The notes under the pieces were generated by a model that was given only the letters and a program-made list of their open reading frames with translations, had not been told where the DNA came from and did not search any database. The position numbers and the translations under genes are program-made. Of a stretch of 64,000 bases of DNA, positions 14,841 through 24,470 are shown piece by piece. This DNA comes from Shewanella sp. Choline-02u-19 (lineage in GTDB: Bacteria; Pseudomonadota; Gammaproteobacteria; Enterobacterales; Shewanellaceae), in assembly GCF_002836205.1 (NCBI RefSeq), contig NZ_PJBE01000013.1:1240001-1304000 (forward strand), read 5' to 3'. How positions within the stretch are numbered: position 1 is the stretch's first letter; the number at the start of each line of letters is the position of its first letter.

Positions 14841-15955
14841 CTCAAGCTGCAACAGATGATGTAGCTGCACAGTTGCAAGTAGATTTTATTGCCTATCTGC
14901 AACGGTTACTTGTAGAAGGAGACTTTGCCGCCACTTACAAGTTTGCGTTGTTACATGCACTTGCTGATATTTGTATTGAGCGGCCGTTACAAGGTGAGTT
15001 TTCCGCTAATCAGCAACAGGTTCAATTAGACGGTGTTATAGCCATCGATGAGTTAGTTGAGAAATTCATTGACCTTTATTGGCAACATTCATTGCCCTAC
15101 AGCGGTAAAAACAACAACCAGTTTATTCTTTTACAAAATGCAGGTTTGCAGTCAGCATTGATTAACAGCTTGGCTGATTTTCGCAATCGAGGTGTAACAA
15201 GTCTTGCTGAATTAAAAAAACATGAAGATTGGTGCAAGCTCATGAGTAAAACGCGCAGGACGTTTAAAGACGGCCCTCTTTGGCGGTTACAGCTTCTGGC
15301 TGGTAAAGAAGTTTGCTTCTATTATCCGCACCAAAAATCTATAGATTACATTGAGTTAAACCCTGGAGTTGCGTTTTGTTTTCGGCGTTTCTACGATTTG
15401 GTAATCTCGCTTTCAAGAACCCATTGGACACAAAAGGTGAGTAACTTTCCTACTAATATTCAGTTGTTTGGCGGGCAAAGTGATGTGTCAAATTTTTTGT
15501 TTGGTAAAGAACGTAATGCGCTGATTAAAGTTAGGCCCGTATTGCATCAGATCCAGCAAGGTAATTGCTTTTACTGCAAAAAACCGTTAAAGGAAGCTGG
15601 TGAGGTTGATCACTTCATTCCTTGGGCGCGTTATCCAAACGATCTTGGGCATAATTTTGTCTTAGCGCATCGGGTCTGCAACAACGCTAAGCGTGACCAT
15701 TTAGCGGCACAACAGCATAAAGATCGTTGGTTTGAACAAAATATTATCTGCAATGATAAAACGATCACTTCAGCGCTAGGGCAGTATTTTATTTGCGAGA
15801 GCCAACGTTCAGAGGCTATTGCAGCATGGGCTTATCAATCAGCAATACAAAGTCATTCATTGCTTTGGTTATCAGGGAGAGAATTCGAAGCCATCAGTGA
15901 TACAAAGGGCGGAATAGACAGTGAGCAAGGGTTACTTGATATGCCACATGAGTAG
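14837..15955 (+). CDS. HNH endonuclease domain protein
   Basis: A 372-residue protein with an HNH nuclease module at about residues 240-290: CFYC (Cys244, Cys247), the catalytic DH pair in EVDHFIPWARYP (Asp258, His259), Asn273 in HNFVLAHRVCNN, and Cys281. The zinc-ribbon-type HNH is complete. The N-terminal 230 residues are a helical region (YKFALLHALADICIER and onwards) without motor or ATPase motifs. There is no methyltransferase beside it, so a standard restriction-modification pair is not seen; a lone nuclease effector with a small partner is a plausible defence unit (inference). It overlaps the preceding gene by 4 bp and ends 150 bp before the monooxygenase-like gene. Confidence 0.85.
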   Translation: MTQAATDDVAAQLQVDFIAYLQRLLVEGDFAATYKFALLHALADICIERPLQGEFSANQQQVQLDGVIAIDELVEKFIDLYWQHSLPYSGKNNNQFILLQNAGLQSALINSLADFRNRGVTSLAELKKHEDWCKLMSKTRRTFKDGPLWRLQLLAGKEVCFYYPHQKSIDYIELNPGVAFCFRRFYDLVISLSRTHWTQKVSNFPTNIQLFGGQSDVSNFLFGKERNALIKVRPVLHQIQQGNCFYCKKPLKEAGEVDHFIPWARYPNDLGHNFVLAHRVCNNAKRDHLAAQQHKDRWFEQNIICNDKTITSALGQYFICESQRSEAIAAWAYQSAIQSHSLLWLSGREFEAISDTKGGIDSEQGLLDMPHE

Positions 15956-16103
15956 GACTTGAGTAAATCCATAAATTGTTAGGATTACTGCACTTATTGT
16001 CTTACTTCAGTGTGATGTCTTAAACCCAGCATTATCCAAAACACGAATAGTCAGATTCGGTTGCTACGATCTGTTAGAATACCGCGCATAATAATAAGAA
16101 CTT

Positions 16104-17201
16104 ATGGGATTTATGAAAGAATTTATCATCATTGGCGCTGGTCAGTCTGGGCTGGCAATGGCTTATAACTTATCCCAAACGAATAAAGATTACCTGATTT
16201 TAGACGCCAATGAGCACATTGGTGCGCCTTGGTTGAAGCGCTGGGATTCGTTAAAACTGTTCACTCCTACCGAATATAACCATCTCCCGGGCATGTTATT
16301 TCCATTTCCTAAAGGCTACTACCCCAATAAATATGAAGTGGCAGATTATCTAAAAAGTTATGTTGAAAAATTCTCGATCCCGATTGAATTTAATCAAAGA
16401 ATAACTTCAGTAAAAAAAGTGAATGGTATTTTTGAAATAACCAGTGCCACGGGTAGCTACAAGGCTAAACAGGTTGTTATAGCCACTGGTCCCTTCCATA
16501 CGCCTTTTACGCCCCCTTGCCACGCTGATATCGCTGAGAATGTGGTTCAATTACACAGTGAACACTATAAAAGTCCTGAACAGCTACAAGATGGTGATTG
16601 TTTAGTGGTTGGTGCTGGTGACTCTGGGGTGCAAATTTTATCAGAAATTGCCGAGACGGGACGCACAGTGCATTTCTCTGGAACGGATAAAATCACTGCG
16701 ATCCCACAATCATTTTTAGGTAAAACCTTATGGTGGTGGTTCACTAAAATCGGCTTTTTATCGGTGACACGCTTTAGCAAGATGGGTAAATGGTTGAGCA
16801 AAGGTGTGCAGCCAGTGATTGGTACTGACGTGAAGTCACTGCTGGCAAAAGATAATGTTATCCATATGGGCAGAACATTGTCAGCAGACAAAAACAGTAT
16901 TAAGTTTCAAAAAGGTAGCATCAGTAGTATCAAAAATATTGTCTGGGCGACAGGATTCAAACCTAACTTTTTTTGGATTGAAGATATCACTTTTGATGAG
17001 ACGAACTACCCGAGTAATTATCGAGGAGTGAGCAATGATGTTGAAGGATTATATTTTATTGGGCTTCCTTGGCTGTATACCCGAGGTTCGGCAACATTGG
17101 GTGGTGTATGGAAAGATGCACAATACTTGATGACCCATATCCAGAAAAACCAAACTAGCGGTATAGCTGACCCAAGTGCTGAGCTGGTTGAGGTGGGTTA
17201 A
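16104..17201 (+). CDS. flavin-dependent monooxygenase / NAD(P)-binding oxidoreductase (CzcO/FMO-like)
   Basis: A 365-residue protein with an N-terminal FAD-binding Rossmann motif (IIIGAGQSGLAMAYNL), a second NAD(P)H-binding motif near residue 165 (LVVGAGDSGVQILSEIA), and the FMO-like segments WDSLKLFTPTEYNHLPG, ATGPFHTPFTPP and WATGFKPNF. It belongs to the class B flavoprotein group that includes CzcO-type proteins. The substrate is unknown; the genus-wide role of CzcO-like proteins in metal resistance is not established. A second ATG at 16113 is an equally possible start. It is a single gene. Confidence 0.85.
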   Translation: MGFMKEFIIIGAGQSGLAMAYNLSQTNKDYLILDANEHIGAPWLKRWDSLKLFTPTEYNHLPGMLFPFPKGYYPNKYEVADYLKSYVEKFSIPIEFNQRITSVKKVNGIFEITSATGSYKAKQVVIATGPFHTPFTPPCHADIAENVVQLHSEHYKSPEQLQDGDCLVVGAGDSGVQILSEIAETGRTVHFSGTDKITAIPQSFLGKTLWWWFTKIGFLSVTRFSKMGKWLSKGVQPVIGTDVKSLLAKDNVIHMGRTLSADKNSIKFQKGSISSIKNIVWATGFKPNFFWIEDITFDETNYPSNYRGVSNDVEGLYFIGLPWLYTRGSATLGGVWKDAQYLMTHIQKNQTSGIADPSAELVEVG

Positions 17202-17428
17202 GAAAAGTGGATGACTGCGACACTGTTATCATCATTTAACTTACACCTAAGCGACCCAATAACTTCCAGCCTTACTTCACGCGCCTTACATCAGGCGCGT
17301 TTGATTATTCCTTACCTGCTTATTTCCTTTCATACTTTCAAACGATTCTGATCGTTGGCCTTTGAGCAAGTCTGCTATTAAGTTAAGCATTGCACTCCAA
17401 AATTGATAAAGCCTAATGTTGTTGCCTT

Positions 17429-17703
17429 AACGAACGGATCCCCAGTTACGGTAAGACATTTTTCTATTTAGATGATAAACGTCATGGTGAGGACGATCTG
17501 CAAGATGTGGTGTACAACAAAAGTCCCTACAGACTCAGATTGGGTGGATGCGGATAAGATTGGCGTTATGGCAGACTATTATGGTGGTTACCTAACGATG
17601 GCCGCTATGGCGTTACAGATGAGTTTAAAGTGGGGATCAATATTTTTGGTGATCAGGTTAAAAGTCCGGTACTACTGCTAGTTGTAGTGCTGAGTATAAG
17701 TGA
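17429..17703 (+). pseudogene. relic of an S9-family (prolyl oligopeptidase-like) peptidase catalytic domain
   Basis: Three frames read in succession give a recognisable S9 catalytic region: YGKTFFYLDDKRHGEDDLQ and DVVYNKS in one frame (about 17447-17530), then DWVDADKIGVMADYYGGYL and TMAAMAL in a second (about 17538-17620), then TDEFKVGINIFGDQ in a third. Family members have the sequence GDSYGG at the nucleophile elbow; here it reads ADYYGG, so the catalytic serine codon is now tyrosine. Frameshifts, stops and loss of the N-terminal propeller show that it is dead. It lies between the island and the YbiT terminator. Confidence 0.75.
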
Positions 17704-17740
17704 TGCTCGATAAACATTAAGAAGGCGGGTCAGTTATACA

Positions 17741-17772
17741 AAAAGGCCATTTGATTACTCAAATGGCCTTTT
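17741..17772 (-). terminator. intrinsic terminator of ybiT
   Basis: A perfect 14-bp stem, AAAAGGCCATTTGA / TCAAATGGCCTTTT, with loop TTAC. The A and T tracts at both sides make it usable from either strand; it lies 41 bp past the ybiT stop codon. Confidence 0.9.
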
Positions 17773-17813
17773 CTTTACGCTTTTATCGACACTGATGAGT
17801 GCTGATGTTTAGG

Positions 17814-19418
17814 CTATTTTTTGACTAATGCTTCGGCTTGGCTCGACATGTATTCGTCGAAAGTACCGTGGAAGTTGACCAAGTGTTTGTCTTTCACATC
17901 GATGATACGAGTTGCAAGTGATGACACAAACTCTCTATCGTGGCTGACGAAAATCAAGGTGCCTTCGAAATCTTTAAGCGCGTTGTTTAGCGCCTCAATG
18001 GCTTCCATGTCCATGTGGTTAGTCGGTTCGTCCATGACGAGCACATTGACATCCATCATCATTAACTTACCAAACAACAGACGGTTCTTCTCACCACCTG
18101 AGCAGTTACGGGCTTTTTTGTTGGCATCGTCTTCAGTAAAGAGTAGACGACCTAACATGCCACGAACCGAAAGGTCGTTATGCTTTGGTGTACGCCACTG
18201 CGACATCCAATCAAATAGAGTGAAGTCGTTATCAAAATCAGCGCTGCTGTCTTGTGGGCAGTAACCGATAGCAGCATTTTCAGACCACTTAATGACACCG
18301 GAATTGTGTGTTAGTTGATTAACTAAACAACGAAGTAGGGTTGTTTTACCCACGCCGTTCTCACCAATAACCGCTAACTTAGCGCCAGCTTCAAGAATGA
18401 GCTCGCCGCCTTGGAATAGTGTGTTGCCGTCAAAACCGTGGCTTAGTTCTTCAATCACTAGCGCTTGGCGATGCATTTTCTTACTTTCTTCGAAGCGTAA
18501 TGACGGTGTCATACGACTCGATGATTTAACGTCATCCAGAGAAATCTTATCTAATTTCTTAGCACGAGAGCTGGCTTGCTTTGCTTTAGATGCGTTAGCA
18601 CCAAAGCGGTTAACGAAGTCTTGCAGCTCTGCCATTTCGGCACTCTTCTTCGCGTTACCCGCGAGCAGTTGCTCTTGGATAAGGCCAGCAGCGTCGAGGA
18701 AGTACTCATAGTTACCTGGGTAAACGCGAAGTTCACCGTAATCGATATCAGCCATGTGAGTACAGACAGTGTTTAAGAAATGTCTGTCATGCGAGATGAT
18801 GATCATGGTGCACTTACGTTTGTTCAGCTCATCGGCTAACCAACTAATGGTATGAATATCCAAGTTGTTGGTAGGCTCATCGAGCAACAAAATATCAGGA
18901 TTTGAAAACAATGCTTGTGCAAGTAACACACGCAGTTTTTTACCCGGTGCAACTTGGCTCATTAAGCCAAAGTGATACTCTTCTTCAATACCCGCTTCAA
19001 GTAAGATTTCGCCAGCGCGACTTTCTGCACTGTAACCGTCCATTTCAGCAAACTCGCTTTCAAGCTCGCCGACTTTCATGCCGTCAGCTTCGGTCATGTC
19101 AGGCAAAGAGTAGATACGTTCACGCTCTTGCTTTACTTCCCACAGTTTTGGATCGCCTTGAATTACAGCATCGATAACGCTGTATTGCTCAAAAGCGAAC
19201 TGATCTTGGCTTAGGGTACCGACTTTTTGGCCTGGTGTGATTGACACGTTGCCAGATGTCGGTGCAAGTTCCCCACTGAGGATCTTCATAAAGGTTGACT
19301 TACCACAGCCGTTTGCACCGATTAAACCGTAACGGTTGCCGTTGCCAAATTTTGCGGAAATGTTTTCAAACAATGGCTCTGGGCCGAACTGCATGGTGAT
19401 GTTTGCGGTAGAGATCAA
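17814..19418 (-). CDS. ybiT: ABC-F family ATPase YbiT
   Basis: A 534-residue cytosolic tandem ABC ATPase with no membrane domain. Walker A motifs are GANGCGKST (first domain) and GENGVGKTT (second); signatures are LRVLLAQAL (degenerate, as in ABC-F) and CSGGEKNRLLFGKL; Walker B regions are ILLLDEPTNNLD and VLVMDEPTNHMD. The linker between the domains carries ASKAKQASSRAKKLDK. It follows E. coli YbiT closely over its whole length. ABC-F proteins act on the ribosome, in the E site, to rescue or regulate translation. It is a single gene with its own terminator. Confidence 0.92.
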   Translation of the reverse strand: MISTANITMQFGPEPLFENISAKFGNGNRYGLIGANGCGKSTFMKILSGELAPTSGNVSITPGQKVGTLSQDQFAFEQYSVIDAVIQGDPKLWEVKQERERIYSLPDMTEADGMKVGELESEFAEMDGYSAESRAGEILLEAGIEEEYHFGLMSQVAPGKKLRVLLAQALFSNPDILLLDEPTNNLDIHTISWLADELNKRKCTMIIISHDRHFLNTVCTHMADIDYGELRVYPGNYEYFLDAAGLIQEQLLAGNAKKSAEMAELQDFVNRFGANASKAKQASSRAKKLDKISLDDVKSSSRMTPSLRFEESKKMHRQALVIEELSHGFDGNTLFQGGELILEAGAKLAVIGENGVGKTTLLRCLVNQLTHNSGVIKWSENAAIGYCPQDSSADFDNDFTLFDWMSQWRTPKHNDLSVRGMLGRLLFTEDDANKKARNCSGGEKNRLLFGKLMMMDVNVLVMDEPTNHMDMEAIEALNNALKDFEGTLIFVSHDREFVSSLATRIIDVKDKHLVNFHGTFDEYMSSQAEALVKK

Positions 19419-19734
19419 TGGAATATCCTGAAAGGTTAAGTATTCAAAGCTAAGCAGATAACCGCCACCCTAAAATAAGGCGAGCGTTTGCATAGGTAAA
19501 ACAGGCGCGGATTATACAGAAATAGGTGCTCATATGTCGAGCAAGCAATTAATTAAAACGGTTTATTTGTCCTGTTTTGCGTGCTTTTATCAAAAAATGG
19601 ATGGCTTAGCGGATTTGAACGGGTGATATCGGTATTTTCTTGTTATTATTAACGGAATATTTTGGCCATTACAAAAATGGCCTCGTTAGTTATCTAACGA
19701 TTTTGTACATTATCAGCGATTTTTTGGACACCCC

Positions 19735-20235
19735 ATGATTGAACATCAACAGAACAACCCATTGCACGGCCTAAAACTTGAAACTATGGTGACAGAGCTT
19801 GTCGAATTTTACGATTGGAAAATCCTCTATGCGGCCATTCGCTTAGAGTGTTTTAACTCTAATCCTAGTATGCCAGCTTGTAATAAGTTCCTTAAGAAGA
19901 CTGAATGGGCGAGGGAGCGTGTTGAGGCCTTTTATCTTTATCGCTTCAAACGTATGCCTAAAGGCAGCGAATCGCAATTTGATCTTAAGCCGCGTGAGCG
20001 TGGGTTTGCAGATGGTATTGTGCCACGTAAGCCGCAAGAGTTAACCATTGAGTTGATTGAAGAGATGCGCGTTAAAGCTACGGCTGATTACGAAGCGATG
20101 AAACAGAACAAAGGCAGTCGCCCAAGTTACGGTAAAGATAAACCTAAAGCGCAAGATTCTTACGCGCAGAACAGCCGTAAAGACAGTAATCGACCTGCAC
20201 CGTCACAAGATCCGACTAACCCTTGGGGTAAGTAA
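19735..20235 (+). CDS. VF530 family (DUF2132) protein with a basic tail
   Basis: A 166-residue protein. Residues about 7-75 match the VF530/DUF2132 domain: NPLHGLKLETMVTELVEFY, IRLECFNSNPS, KFLKKTEWARERVEAFYL. The solved Vibrio VF530 structure suggests a DNA-binding role for this fold. The remaining about 90 residues form a charged, low-complexity tail (KPRERGFADG, MKQNKGSRPSYGKDKPKAQ) as in Shewanella members. It ends PTNPWGK. Precise function is unknown. No partner genes. Confidence 0.8.
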   Translation: MIEHQQNNPLHGLKLETMVTELVEFYDWKILYAAIRLECFNSNPSMPACNKFLKKTEWARERVEAFYLYRFKRMPKGSESQFDLKPRERGFADGIVPRKPQELTIELIEEMRVKATADYEAMKQNKGSRPSYGKDKPKAQDSYAQNSRKDSNRPAPSQDPTNPWGK

Positions 20236-21359
20236 TCTTTTAGGTCTGTTATTTTAGGACCGGTTCGTACAGAACACGTGCTTGAACTGAACCACATCTA
20301 GTTTATCGTCTCAATGGTAAACTAGGTGTTGGCTTTAGGCTAAACGCTTATAATATTCATACTTTTCAACCCGAGTATCCTTAAACGGGTATTGCGGCGC
20401 CGACAATGTCGTATATTTTCCTTCACTCTTCATACCCCTGTTTAATCGCAGTATCTCCCTAATGTAATATACCCAGTATTAACTTTAGTCACTCTTCTCG
20501 TTATCCAAGCTGAGCAAGTTAGCTACTTTTTCTTTCATAGATTCAATCTATTGCGCTGCTTTATATCTTTCTAAGTCAGTATCGGTACTTTCTGCGTGAA
20601 TTTGAATTTAAATTTAAAAGTCATATAGGCTGGACTGGGTTTTCGCCTGTAATATCGACCCGTTACAGATAAATGGTAGGTACTTTCGAATCCATTAACT
20701 CATGCAATACAGAGATGCACCATTTCCATGTGGCCGTATATGTTTTAAGCCAATCATTATTAATGCGTTGATCTCGATAGAGGATATTGAGTCTTATCTT
20801 GTATGTAACTGCAGCGCTTAACCCTCTATTTGATATCAGCCACACCGGCGTGTGGTTCTAAGACATTTTTATCTGTGGGTTGCATTGACTCAAAAATGGA
20901 TCTGGATTTTACATCAAGGCAGCTTGGATCAAAAAATGAGACGCGCTGAACTGGCACTTCTATAGACTGGCTTTATAGCAGTGTTGATCATTATGGCGCT
21001 GAAAAAAGGGCTTTGTTTAAGTGTTATTGATTAAGACATCAGACAGAGTAGGTGAGCCGTTACTGGATTTTGGATATTAAAACCGTTGTCCGCGGGCCAA
21101 TGTATTGATATGTTTTGGCTTTGAGAGCGGAATGAATCTATTTAGAGCTGAGTACCATCTTGAAAAACACTGGGCTTCTATGGCCTTCTTCTATTTTTGT
21201 GAATCTCTGTGGGTAGATCTGTGAATGGTATTGTAAATAATTAGGAATCGTTGAGTCTGATTTTTATCTACGAGGCGATTTTAGGCGCTTATCATAGCAA
21301 CATTTAGCACGGTGTTATTGCTGCCATCAAATTATTGTTTATAGAGCTAAAATTTAGAC
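20236..21359. other. about 1.1 kb without recognisable genes
   Basis: The stretch carries many stops in all frames. The longest frames (for example minus strand 20663-20845, 60 codons) lack a ribosome binding site and resemble nothing I know. A minus-strand patch near 20490-20590 reads like the end of a coding region (IESMKEKVANLLSLDNEKSD) but has an in-frame stop, so a decayed gene is possible. No hairpin terminators or repeats before 21360. Confidence 0.5.
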
Positions 21360-21382
21360 ACAAAAAAACCAGCTTCCGCTGG
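21360..21382 (-). terminator. intrinsic terminator of the tRNA operon
   Basis: In minus-strand direction: CCAGC-GGAA-GCTGG (21382-21369) followed by seven T's and GTG. It sits just after the last tRNA remnant. Confidence 0.8.
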
Positions 21383-21402
21383 CCTACTAGTCGATATAAC
21401 AT

Positions 21403-21510
21403 TGGTTACGGGAGCTGGATTACTTTTCATAAAAGAGCAGGGCAATAACCTTCGCCAGTCTTTTAATAAAGCGTTGAGTCCGAGTAGCTTTTATACTGCT
21501 CCATCCCGTG
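21403..21510 (-). pseudogene. degenerate tRNA-fMet remnant
   Basis: Both ends of the array's tRNA are recognisable: plus-strand TGGTTACGGGAGCTGGATT (3' half of a tRNA) at 21403 and ATACTGCTCCATCCCGTG (5' half) ending at 21510. The middle is replaced by unrelated sequence, bringing the length to 108 nt, and there is no CAT anticodon loop. It is the last member of the array, next to the terminator. Confidence 0.75.
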
Positions 21511-21554
21511 TCATATCTACGCTAATAATTATTTTAATTCTACTATCAAAGAAT

Positions 21555-21631
<77 letters not shown>

Positions 21632-21675
21632 TCCGTGTTAAACGCATTAGTTGTTTTGATTCTACTAATAAAGAA

Positions 21676-21752
<77 letters not shown>

Positions 21753-21797
21753 TCCGTGTTGAACGCATTAGTTGTTTTAATTCTGCTAATAAAGAAT

Positions 21798-21874
<77 letters not shown>

Positions 21875-21919
21875 TCCGTGTTAAACGCATTAGTTGTTTT
21901 GATTCTACTAATAAAGAAT

Positions 21920-21994
<75 letters not shown>

Positions 21995-22039
21995 TCCGTG
22001 TTTTACGTATTAATTGTTTTAATTCTATTAATAAAGAAT

Positions 22040-22115
<76 letters not shown>

Positions 22116-22160
22116 TCCGTGTTTTACGTATTAATTGTTTTAATTCTACTAATAAAGAAT

Positions 22161-22236
<76 letters not shown>

Positions 22237-22281
22237 TCCGTGTTTTACGTATTAATTGTTTTAATTCTACTAATAAAGAAT

Positions 22282-22357
<76 letters not shown>

Positions 22358-22402
22358 TCCGTGTTGAACGCATTAGTTGTTTTAATTCTGCTAATAAAGA
22401 AT

Positions 22403-22478
<76 letters not shown>

Positions 22479-22523
22479 TCCGTGTTGAACGCATTAATTG
22501 TTTTAATTCTACTAATAAAGAAT

Positions 22524-22600
<77 letters not shown>

Positions 22601-22651
22601 TCCGGATGTATCATGTTTAAAAACTAGTATTTGAATTCAACTAAAAAGAAT

Positions 22652-22728
22652 TGGTACAACCGAGTGGATTCGAACCACCGACCCCTACCATGTCAAGGTA
22701 GTGCTCTAACCAACTGAGCTACGGTTGT
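22652..22728 (-). tRNA. tRNA-Val (GAC), copy 1
   Basis: 77 nt with encoded CCA. Acceptor stem ACAACCG/CGGTTGT, D arm GCTCAGTTGGTTAGAGC, anticodon loop TTGACAT (anticodon GAC), T arm GGTTCGAATCC. Confidence 0.95.
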
Positions 22729-22757
22729 ATTGTAAAGCGTGACACTATAAACAGAAT

Positions 22758-22834
22758 TGGTACAACCGAGTGGATTCGAACCACCGACCCCTACCATGTC
22801 AAGGTAGTGCTCTAACCAACTGAGCTACGGTTGT
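22758..22834 (-). tRNA. tRNA-Val (GAC), copy 2
   Basis: 77 nt, identical to the other tRNA-Val. In the transcript it follows tRNA-fMet copy 10 after only 2 nt. Confidence 0.95.
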
Positions 22835-22836
22835 AT

Positions 22837-22913
<77 letters not shown>

Positions 22914-22961
22914 ACTGTGTATACTGCATGTCCTGTTGGCTGATGCCTTGGAACGAGCGCT

Positions 22962-22990
22962 ATAGTACGGTCGATGCTGGATTGGCGCAA
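22962..22990 (-). promoter_or_regulatory. promoter of the tRNA operon
   Basis: In minus-strand direction: -35 TTGCGC (22990-22985), 17-bp spacer, -10 TACTAT (22967-22962), then AGCGCTCG, a G+C-rich discriminator as in stringently controlled stable-RNA promoters. About 45 bp of leader precede the first tRNA. Confidence 0.6.
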
Positions 22991-23079
22991 GTAAAAAAAC
23001 ATTCTTTTGTGTTAAATGCTGCTTTGCTCGCCAACTTGTATGCTCATTAAGCGTTTCGAACGATTTATAAGTAAAAATC

Positions 23080-24438
23080 TTACATTGCCGAAAGTTTTAC
23101 ACCCCTTTTTTGGATATACCTCAAGCGCATAGCGAATAATATTGCAGCAGTAGTGAGTCCTGCGATGAGTCCAATCCAAAAACCTTGTGCGCCCATGGCT
23201 GGAACCAGTATGTCAGTTCGAGCCAATGTGTAGCCAAGTGTCATCCCTACAGCCCAATACGAGACTAACGTAATGTAAAAAGCACTACGGGTATCTTTAT
23301 AACCGCGCAAGGCGCCTGAAGTGACGACTTGTACGGCATCCGACAATTGATAGATAGCGGCAAAGAACATTAGGCTACCTGCTAATGTAATGACGTCAGG
23401 GTTATCATTATAGAGTAGTGCAATTTCATTTCTAAACGTCACCGTAATAATTGCAGTAAATAGTGCAAGTGAGAAAGAGATAATTAACCCAAGTCGGGTG
23501 ATCATCGCTGCAATTGCAGGTTTATCTTGTCCAAGGTAGTAGCCAACGCGTATCGATACGGCAATACCTATAGATAGTGGCAGCATAAAGACAATGGATG
23601 AGAAGTTGAGTGCGATTTGGTGACCAGCGACAATAGTTGCACCGAGGGGCGCCAGTAATAGCGCAATGATTGCAAATAAACTGACTTCAAAAAATAGCGC
23701 CATAGCGATTGGGAAGCCATGCTTTGTCATATCGACCATTACTTTTACATTGGGACGATGAAAAGATTTGAAGGGAGCAAGTTCTTTAAATTTGGCATGA
23801 AACTGCATATAAATAATCATGGCAATAAGCATTGCCCAAAATACTAAGGCTGTTGCGATGCCACAACCGGCGCCGCCCATTGCGGGCATACCGAAATGGC
23901 CATAAATAAAGATATAGTTTGCAGGGATATTGACTGCTAAGCCGACAAAGCCGATCACCATCGTCGGCAGAGTATAAGAAATCCCTTCACTGCAACCGCG
24001 AAGTACTTGATATAAGACAAAGGCGGGAACGCCCCACATAAAGCCATTGAGGTAACCCACACTGAGCTGAGCCAGTTGCGGTTCCAAATCCATCAGAGTT
24101 AATATATTGTCGGCAAGTGAGAGGAAGAACATCACACCTACGCTGCCTATTATGGCAATATATCCAGCTTGGAAAGCCAACGGTTGTATTGCTTTTTGAT
24201 CATTAGCACCATGATGGTGAGCAAATACCGGGGTAAATGCCATTAATAGTCCTTGCACGAATAACAATGCAGGGAGCCATAAACTGGAGCCAATAGCAAC
24301 GGCAGCCATATCAACGGCGCTAACTCGGCCGGCCATTACAGTGTCGATGAAGCCCATCATGGTTTGGGTAACTTGAGCAATGAGTACAGGTAGTGCTAAT
24401 TGAATTAAACGTTTGGCCTGAAAGCCTGAGTGGTTCAT
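23080..24438 (-). CDS. norM: MATE family multidrug/sodium antiporter (NorM/MdtK-like)
   Basis: A 452-residue inner-membrane protein with about twelve hydrophobic segments arranged as two six-helix halves. The first helix carries ALPVLIAQVTQTMMGFIDTVMAG, with the MGFIDT-type motif of NorM proteins; PANYIFIYGHFGMPAMGGAGCG is another family landmark. It would extrude cationic drugs such as fluoroquinolones or dyes in exchange for Na+ or H+. It is divergent from riboflavin synthase with a 32-bp gap, the same neighbour as mdtK has in E. coli. The length (about 450) is normal. The start has no strong ribosome site. Confidence 0.9.
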   Translation of the reverse strand: MNHSGFQAKRLIQLALPVLIAQVTQTMMGFIDTVMAGRVSAVDMAAVAIGSSLWLPALLFVQGLLMAFTPVFAHHHGANDQKAIQPLAFQAGYIAIIGSVGVMFFLSLADNILTLMDLEPQLAQLSVGYLNGFMWGVPAFVLYQVLRGCSEGISYTLPTMVIGFVGLAVNIPANYIFIYGHFGMPAMGGAGCGIATALVFWAMLIAMIIYMQFHAKFKELAPFKSFHRPNVKVMVDMTKHGFPIAMALFFEVSLFAIIALLLAPLGATIVAGHQIALNFSSIVFMLPLSIGIAVSIRVGYYLGQDKPAIAAMITRLGLIISFSLALFTAIITVTFRNEIALLYNDNPDVITLAGSLMFFAAIYQLSDAVQVVTSGALRGYKDTRSAFYITLVSYWAVGMTLGYTLARTDILVPAMGAQGFWIGLIAGLTTAAILFAMRLRYIQKRGVKLSAM

Positions 24439-24470
24439 GAATACAGCCCTTAATACATACGAGAGATAAA

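Noticed and set aside
20663..20845. 60-codon minus-strand frame as a gene
   Set aside because: No ribosome binding site, no recognisable family, and it lies in a stop-rich region.
24439..24470. FMN riboswitch upstream of riboflavin synthase
   Set aside because: The gap to the divergent norM gene is 32 bp, too short for an RFN element, and no conserved RFN sequence is seen.
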